From assembly GCA_964421005.1 (NCBI GenBank), contig CAYQUV010000015.1:1-18675 (forward strand): a stretch of DNA of 18,675 nucleotides, written 5' to 3'. Shown here in pieces: positions 14,597 through 18,675 of this stretch. Both the position numbers and the translations under genes were made by a program. The notes beneath the pieces are model-generated. The model did not search any database and had not been told where the DNA came from. It was given only the letters and a program-made list of their open reading frames with translations. Numbering within the stretch: the first letter of the stretch is position 1; each line of letters opens with the position of its first letter. This DNA is from CAYQUV01 sp964421005 (GTDB taxonomy: Bacteria; Patescibacteriota; Minisyncoccia; Minisyncoccales; CG1-02-41-26).

Positions 14597-14619
14597 CGGG
14601 GAAAAATTCTTCTTCCCCG
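14597..14619 (+). other. Hairpin downstream of the solute-binding protein gene
   Basis: CGGGGAA (14597-14603) pairs with TTCCCCG (14613-14619), and a further TT/AA extension around one mismatch leaves a TTC loop. There is no U-tract, so it is not a classical terminator; it may stabilise the 3' end of the upstream message or attenuate read-through into the isomerase gene. Confidence 0.4.
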
Positions 14620-14667
14620 TATAGGAAAATATTAAAAACCGAGGATTTTTAAGAAGCGGAGCGACAA

Positions 14668-14703
14668 AATTGGTATATTAAAACTAAAAGGGTCTGGAAG
14701 TAA
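14668..14703 (+). pseudogene. Remnant of a second solute-binding protein gene (last 11 codons plus stop)
   Basis: In one frame the bases read NWYIKTKRVWK followed by TAA, against NWYIKTRRVWK-TAA at the end of the complete gene (14538-14573). Thirty of 36 bases match. The differences are three synonymous third-position changes and one Arg-to-Lys codon, the pattern expected of a formerly translated paralogue. A stop lies six codons upstream of the matched part, so no longer gene survives. The best reading is a tandem paralogue lost by deletion, leaving its tail. Confidence 0.65.
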
Positions 14704-14708
14704 AAGAC

Positions 14709-14733
14709 AGCGGAAAAACGAGGAAATTCCGCT
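14709..14733 (+). other. Hairpin in the leader of the phosphoglucose/phosphomannose isomerase gene
   Basis: AGCGGAA (14709-14715) and TTCCGCT (14727-14733) form a perfect 7-bp stem around an 11-base loop, 16 bases before the ATG at 14749. The loop holds a purine-rich GAGGAAA. Role unknown. Confidence 0.35.
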
Positions 14734-14748
14734 AAAAAATTAAAAAAT

Positions 14749-15711
14749 ATGAGAGATATTATCTTAAACTTTCCGGAACAATTCAAAATCGGGATTGAAA
14801 GAGCAAAGAATGTTAAAGTCAAAGGCAAGTTTTCAAAAATCATAACTTGCGGCATGGGCGGCTCGGCTCTCCCTTCTAATATTCTTTTAACATATCTTCA
14901 GGATTTAAAAACTCCTCTTTATATCCACCGAAGTTATGGCCTTCCGCCCGGGGCCGATAAAAACTCCCTTGTTGTTGCCATCTCCTACTCCGGTAATACA
15001 GAAGAAACAATTTCCTCCTACCAAACTGCTGTAAAGGAAAATTTAAAAGTAGTTGCCATAACGTGCGGCGGCAAACTTAAAGAAATAGCCGAAGAAAATA
15101 ATTTGCCCTACGTCTTAATTCCTCAAACCGGAATCCAACCAAGAATGGCAAGCGGCTACCTCTTTTCTGCTCTTTCGAAAATACTCGGTAATTCAGGAAT
15201 TATTAAAGATAAATCAGAAGAGATTCTAAAGACCGCTGAGAATTTAAAACCACTTGGTTTTGAAGAAAAAGGAAAAATTTTAGCCGAAAAATTGATAGAC
15301 AAAATTCCGATAATTTATGCTTCAAATAAATTTAAAACTCTCGCTCGAATCTGGAAAATTAAATTTAACGAGAATTCAAAAATAATGGCTTTTTGGAATT
15401 ACATTCCGGAACTCAACCATAACGAAATGGTAGGAATAACAAACCTGAAAGGAAATTTCCACTTTATTCTGATAAAGGACAAAGATGACCATCCAAGAGT
15501 TAAAAAAAGAATGGAGTTATTCGCCGATTTAGTAAGAGAGAAAACCTCTCAAGTTGACTTCATTGAAACCGAGGGGAAAAATATTCTGGAGAAAATCTTC
15601 AACAATTTAATCCTCTCTGATTGGACAAGTTATTATTTAGCAAGAAATTACGGAGTTGACCCCGTACCGGTAAAAATTGTAGAAGAATTCAAAAAAAGAT
15701 TAAAAGAGTAA
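14749..15711 (+). CDS. Bifunctional phosphoglucose/phosphomannose isomerase (SIS domain)
   Basis: 320 residues, the length of the archaeal/CPR-type PGI/PMI family. It interconverts glucose-6-P and fructose-6-P, and mannose-6-P and fructose-6-P, feeding glycolysis and sugar-nucleotide synthesis. The first SIS domain has GMGGSALPSNI (35-45) for phosphate binding and SYSGNTEET (79-87); PRMASGY (131-137) and the second-domain motif ELNHNEMVG are family hallmarks. No membrane segment. ATG at 14749; no Shine-Dalgarno at normal distance. Spacing from the solute-binding protein gene is 175 bases, which contain a gene remnant and two hairpins, so it may have its own promoter, though none is clear. tRNA-Leu starts 37 bases after its stop. 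Confidence 0.92.
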   Translation: MRDIILNFPEQFKIGIERAKNVKVKGKFSKIITCGMGGSALPSNILLTYLQDLKTPLYIHRSYGLPPGADKNSLVVAISYSGNTEETISSYQTAVKENLKVVAITCGGKLKEIAEENNLPYVLIPQTGIQPRMASGYLFSALSKILGNSGIIKDKSEEILKTAENLKPLGFEEKGKILAEKLIDKIPIIYASNKFKTLARIWKIKFNENSKIMAFWNYIPELNHNEMVGITNLKGNFHFILIKDKDDHPRVKKRMELFADLVREKTSQVDFIETEGKNILEKIFNNLILSDWTSYYLARNYGVDPVPVKIVEEFKKRLKE

Positions 15712-15719
15712 CTCATTTC

Positions 15720-15746
15720 CCGGAATAAATTCCGGCCGGAATAAAT
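15720..15746 (+). repeat. Direct repeat with palindrome between the isomerase gene and tRNA-Leu
   Basis: CCGGAATAAAT occurs at 15720-15730 and 15736-15746 (period 16). The first copy plus TCCGG makes a near-perfect palindrome, CCGGAATAAATTCCGG (15720-15735). It ends two bases before tRNA-Leu, so it could be a processing or pausing structure for the tRNA precursor. Confidence 0.5.
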
Positions 15747-15748
15747 CT

Positions 15749-15832
15749 GCCGGGGTGGCGAAATTGGCATCCGCGCAGCGTTCAGGACGCTGTGGAGGAA
15801 ACTCCGTGTGGGTTCGAGTCCCACCCCCGGCA
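15749..15832 (+). tRNA. tRNA-Leu (anticodon CAG), CCA not encoded
   Basis: Acceptor strands GCCGGGG (15749-15755) and CCCCGGC (15825-15831) pair fully, with discriminator A at 15832. The anticodon arm CAGCG-TTCAGGA-CGCTG gives anticodon CAG (codon CUG). A long variable arm (TGGAGGAAACTCCGT region) marks class II, and the T arm has GGTTCGAGTCC. The following bases are CTT, so CCA must be added post-transcriptionally, unlike tRNA-Ser in the same window. Confidence 0.96.
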
Positions 15833-15849
15833 CTTTTAAATTAACTCTC

Positions 15850-15892
15850 TAATTTTCAACCAAGATTTTTTATTAAATTTGATTGAAAATTA
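15850..15892 (+). other. AT-rich inverted repeat upstream of the RNase J gene
   Basis: TAATTTTCAA (15850-15859) and TTGAAAATTA (15883-15892) are perfect 10-base inverted repeats with a 23-base spacer, ending 12 bases before the RNase J ATG. This could be a protein-binding palindrome or a leader stem-loop; no consensus is recognised. Confidence 0.4.
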
Positions 15893-15904
15893 AACTTAAA
15901 AAAT

Positions 15905-17593
15905 ATGATGCCTGCAAAACCAACAAAAGAAAAAAATATTCGGATTATTCCTTTGGGAGGCCAAGGAGAAGTTGGACGAAATATGATTCTTTTTGAATAC
16001 AAGGAGAAGATTTTAATTGTGGATATGGGAATTGGCTTCCCCGGGGAAGATATGCCCGGAATTGACTGTATTATCCCAAACTCGGCTTATTTAAAAAACA
16101 AAAGAAAAAATATTTTAGGAGCAGTCTTCACCCACGGCCATTACGACCATATCGGAGCAATTCCCTACACTCTTCCAAGAATAGGCTCCATCCCAATGTA
16201 TGCCTCCCGCTTAACCAAGGGAATTATTTTAAGGAGACAGGATGAATTTTCAAATCAACCAAGACTTGATATTACCGAAGTAAAAGACGGCTCTAAAATC
16301 AATCTGGGTCCTTTTAAAATTGATTTTTTCAGGTTAAACCACAACATTCCCGACAATCTTGCTCTGTTTATCCAAACGCCTATCGGAAATATCGTCCATA
16401 CTTCCGATTTTAAGTTTGACGAATCGCCGGTCAATGATCTACCAACCGATTTTGAAAAATTAAAAAGAATCGGTGAAAGAGGTATTTTGCTTTTAATGTC
16501 TGAATCAACCGGGGCAGAAGAAGAAGGCCATTCTCTTTCTGAAAAGACAATTTTTGAAAATCTTGAAAAAATTTTTAAAAAAGCAAACGGCAGAATTATC
16601 GCAGCCAGTTTTGCTTCTCTTATCAACCGAATTCAACAACTTATCACTTTGTCTGAAAAATACGGAAGAAAAGTGGCAATTGAAGGATTCAGCATGAGAA
16701 CCAATATTGAAATTGCCCGGAACCTCAAAAAAATTAAAGTCAAAAAAGGAACTTTTATAAAAACAAAAAATATTGTCAAATATCCTGATTCAAAAGTAAC
16801 CGTTATCTGTACCGGCGCCCAAGGAGAAGAAGGGGCTATCTTCATGAAAATTGCCAACAAAGAGCATAAATCCATCCAGATTAAACCCCAAGATACGGTT
16901 GTCTTTTCCTCTTCTGTTATCCCCGGAAATGAAAGAAGTGTTCAGGCGCTAAAAGATGAATTTTACAGACAGGGAGCCAAAGTTTTCCATTACAAAATGA
17001 TGGATATTCATGCTTCGGGGCATGCCAGACAAGATGAATTGAAAAAAATGCTCAAAATAATGAATCCCCGTTTCTTTCTTCCCATTCACGGCCAATATTC
17101 AATGCTGGTCAGACACGCCGAATTAGCCGAAGAAGTCGGCATATCAGAAAATAACATTGTCGTTGCTGAAAACGGCCAAGTTGTGAATTTAACTCCAAAT
17201 AAAATATCTGTCGGTAAAGAAACTGTCACCTCAAATTACGTTATGGTTGACGGCTTGGGGGTTGGAGATGTGGGCGAAGTAGTTTTACGCGACAGGCAGG
17301 CTCTGGCAAAAGACGGAATGTTCGTTATAGTTGTGGCTGTGGACAGGCAGGCTGGTCAAGTTAAAGGTTCGCCTGATATAATATCAAGGGGATTCGTTTA
17401 TCTGAGAGAATCAAAAGAACTTCTGAAAGAAACAAGACGAAGAGTCATAGGCATAGTCAACAGGGCAGCGGGCTCGGGAGGAGCGGTTAACTGGACTTAT
17501 GTCAAAAACGAATTAAGAAATAAAATCGGAGAGTTCTTGTTCTCGAAAACAAAAAGAAGGCCAATGATTCTGCCTGTAGTTATTGAAGTATAA
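15905..17593 (+). CDS. rnj: Ribonuclease J
   Basis: 562 residues, normal length. A metallo-beta-lactamase/beta-CASP RNase with endo- and 5'-3' exonuclease activity in mRNA decay and rRNA maturation. Motifs: IIPLGGQGEVGRNM (14-27), the zinc motif HGHYDH (77-82), LNHNIPDNLAL, HTSDFKFD (a metal-binding Asp), ESTGAEEEGHS, IHASGHA and FLPIHGQ of the beta-CASP part, and a C-terminal domain from about residue 450. ATG at 15905; a second ATG directly follows at 15908, so the exact first residue is uncertain. No Shine-Dalgarno. trpS begins 20 bases after the stop, so the two are probably cotranscribed up to the terminator at 18629-18658. Confidence 0.96.
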   Translation: MMPAKPTKEKNIRIIPLGGQGEVGRNMILFEYKEKILIVDMGIGFPGEDMPGIDCIIPNSAYLKNKRKNILGAVFTHGHYDHIGAIPYTLPRIGSIPMYASRLTKGIILRRQDEFSNQPRLDITEVKDGSKINLGPFKIDFFRLNHNIPDNLALFIQTPIGNIVHTSDFKFDESPVNDLPTDFEKLKRIGERGILLLMSESTGAEEEGHSLSEKTIFENLEKIFKKANGRIIAASFASLINRIQQLITLSEKYGRKVAIEGFSMRTNIEIARNLKKIKVKKGTFIKTKNIVKYPDSKVTVICTGAQGEEGAIFMKIANKEHKSIQIKPQDTVVFSSSVIPGNERSVQALKDEFYRQGAKVFHYKMMDIHASGHARQDELKKMLKIMNPRFFLPIHGQYSMLVRHAELAEEVGISENNIVVAENGQVVNLTPNKISVGKETVTSNYVMVDGLGVGDVGEVVLRDRQALAKDGMFVIVVAVDRQAGQVKGSPDIISRGFVYLRESKELLKETRRRVIGIVNRAAGSGGAVNWTYVKNELRNKIGEFLFSKTKRRPMILPVVIEV

Positions 17594-17613
17594 ATATAAC
17601 AAAACATAAACAT

Positions 17614-18591
17614 ATGCGAGTTTTTTCAGGCATTCAGCCAACCGGCGAAATTCATATAGGTAACTACCTTGGTGCTTTAAAACAATGGATAGCCCTCCAA
17701 GAAAAACATGAGTCTGTTTTTTGCATTGTTGATTTACACGCTTTGACTGTCCCCTATTCGACAAAAGAGCTTCAAGAAAGAATAAGAGAGAAAGCTATTG
17801 CCTATCTTGCTGCCGGCCTTGACCCTGAAAAATCAATTATTTTTGTCCAATCAGAAATTCCTGAGCATACCGCTCTCGCTTGGCTTCTCTCGGTTGTCAC
17901 TCCTTTGGGCGACCTCCAGCGAATGACTCAATTTAAAGAGAAGGCAAAAAAATATACCCGGAATATCAATGCCGGTCTTTTAAACTACCCTATTTTAATG
18001 GCTTCCGACATTCTGCTTTATAAAACGGATTTGGTGCCTGTCGGCAAAGACCAGGTTCAGCATGTCGAACTCACTAGGGAAATCGCCAGGCGTTTCAACA
18101 AAAGATTCGGCAAAACTTTCAAAGTGCCTGAAGCGTTTTTGCCAAAAACCGGCGAAAAAATATATTCTCTGACCAACCCTACCAAGAAAATGTCAAAAAC
18201 TGATGCTCCCCAAAGTTATATCTCCCTTTTTGACAGCCCTGAAAATATCAAAAAGAAGATTATGGCTTCACAAACAGATTCCGGCAAAGATATCAAGTAC
18301 AATTTCAACCATAAACCGGGCATCTCAAATCTTTTAACTATTTACAGTTTATTTTCCGGTAAACCAATAAAAGTTCTTGAGAGAGAATTCAAGAACAAAA
18401 ATTATCAAATTTTCAAAGAAAAATTGGCTCAACTTTTGATTGAAAAATTGGAACCATTCAGGAGAAAGAAAAAAGAATTTGAACTCCGCCAAAACTTTTT
18501 GGATAAAATCTTAGAGGACGGGAAAAAGAGAGCTCAGGTCATCGCCCAAGAAACAATGAAAACTGTCCGAAAAAAAATGGGTTTAGCATAA
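17614..18591 (+). CDS. trpS: Tryptophanyl-tRNA synthetase
   Basis: 325 residues, the usual bacterial TrpRS length. A class Ic synthetase that charges tRNA-Trp. Visible: SGIQPTGEIHIGNYLGAL (5-22) with the HIGN form of the HIGH motif, the tryptophan/ATP pocket DLHALT, TPLGDLQRMTQFKEK (96-110), PVGKDQVQH (142-150), and the KMSKS loop as KMSKT (192-196), a tolerated change. The helical C-terminal domain is complete. ATG at 17614, 20 bases after the RNase J stop; no Shine-Dalgarno. Followed by a strong terminator. Confidence 0.97.
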   Translation: MRVFSGIQPTGEIHIGNYLGALKQWIALQEKHESVFCIVDLHALTVPYSTKELQERIREKAIAYLAAGLDPEKSIIFVQSEIPEHTALAWLLSVVTPLGDLQRMTQFKEKAKKYTRNINAGLLNYPILMASDILLYKTDLVPVGKDQVQHVELTREIARRFNKRFGKTFKVPEAFLPKTGEKIYSLTNPTKKMSKTDAPQSYISLFDSPENIKKKIMASQTDSGKDIKYNFNHKPGISNLLTIYSLFSGKPIKVLEREFKNKNYQIFKEKLAQLLIEKLEPFRRKKKEFELRQNFLDKILEDGKKRAQVIAQETMKTVRKKMGLA

Positions 18592-18628
18592 AATAAAGCG
18601 TGACTAATCTTGAACACCCTGATTAAAC

Positions 18629-18658
18629 AAAAAACTCCGCTGGGTAGCGGAGTTTTTT
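18629..18658 (+). terminator. Rho-independent terminator after trpS
   Basis: AAAACTCCGC (18631-18640) and GCGGAGTTTT (18647-18656) form a perfect 10-bp stem around TGGGTA, followed by more T residues. It ends the long plus-strand run that starts at uvrC. The A-run on the 5' side could also serve the opposite strand. Confidence 0.92.
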
Positions 18659-18664
18659 CCTTTG

Positions 18665-18675
18665 TGGTGCCCCTG
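18665..18675 (-). tRNA. Possible tRNA 3' end at the window edge
   Basis: The minus strand reads CAGGGGC-A-CCA from 18675 to 18665: a seven-base candidate acceptor strand, a discriminator A and an encoded CCA. The other arms would lie beyond the edge, so isotype and even identity cannot be decided. It is reported because the layout (convergent to trpS, beyond a terminator) fits. Confidence 0.35.

Noticed and set aside
15648..15833. Minus-strand reading frame of 61 codons (MPGVGLEPTRS...) near tRNA-Leu
   Set aside because: It is the antisense of the tRNA and the end of the isomerase gene; VGLEPTRS-type peptides are a classic artefact of translating tRNA genes.

Overview
The window reads like a piece of a Candidate Phyla Radiation (Patescibacteria, most likely Parcubacteria-type) genome. 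This is inferred from AT-rich DNA, very compact packing, a short UvrC without its C-terminal HhH module, a family 5 solute-binding protein carrying a peptidoglycan-binding insert, zf-TFIIB and YvlD-type small proteins, and few Shine-Dalgarno sequences. TGA ends at least two genes (the DapA-like gene and uvrC), so it is a stop codon here and not the glycine codon used in Gracilibacteria/SR1. I cannot name a species without a search. No gene-free stretch exceeds 300 bases.

Left part, minus strand (1-2651): lemA then htpX (membrane proteins often found side by side), tRNA-Ser(GGA), and two tandem paralogues of a small secreted or membrane-anchored Cys-rich protein. The second paralogue runs off the left edge. 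A 229-bp divergent region separates lemA from a plus-strand DapA-family aldolase (2881-3945) with a 50-60 residue C-terminal extension. A strong, probably bidirectional terminator follows it.

Middle part, minus strand (4058-10318): uvrA followed by a small PD-(D/E)XK-like protein of unknown function (one operon ending in a terminator at 6862-6890); groES-groEL behind a degenerate CIRCE-like operator and ending in a terminator at 4627-4680; and a two-repeat zf-TFIIB zinc protein with its own promoter candidates.

Right part, plus strand (10517-18658): divergent from uvrA across a 198-bp region with a good sigma-70-type promoter for each direction are uvrC, a four-helix YvlD/holin-superfamily protein, secG, a large solute-binding protein, a bifunctional phosphoglucose/phosphomannose isomerase, tRNA-Leu(CAG), RNase J and trpS. 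A rho-independent terminator closes the run, and the last bases may be the 3' end of another tRNA.

Most content is housekeeping: excision repair (UvrA, UvrC), protein folding and membrane quality control (GroESL, HtpX, LemA), secretion (SecG), RNA turnover (RNase J) and translation (TrpRS, tRNAs). I found no CRISPR, prophage, transposon or defence island. The points most worth a second look are the peptidoglycan-binding domain embedded in the solute-binding protein, an orphan copy of that gene's last 12 codons just downstream, the unassigned nuclease-like protein behind uvrA, the reduced UvrC, the near-identical patch shared by the Cys-rich paralogues, and the CIRCE-like operator.
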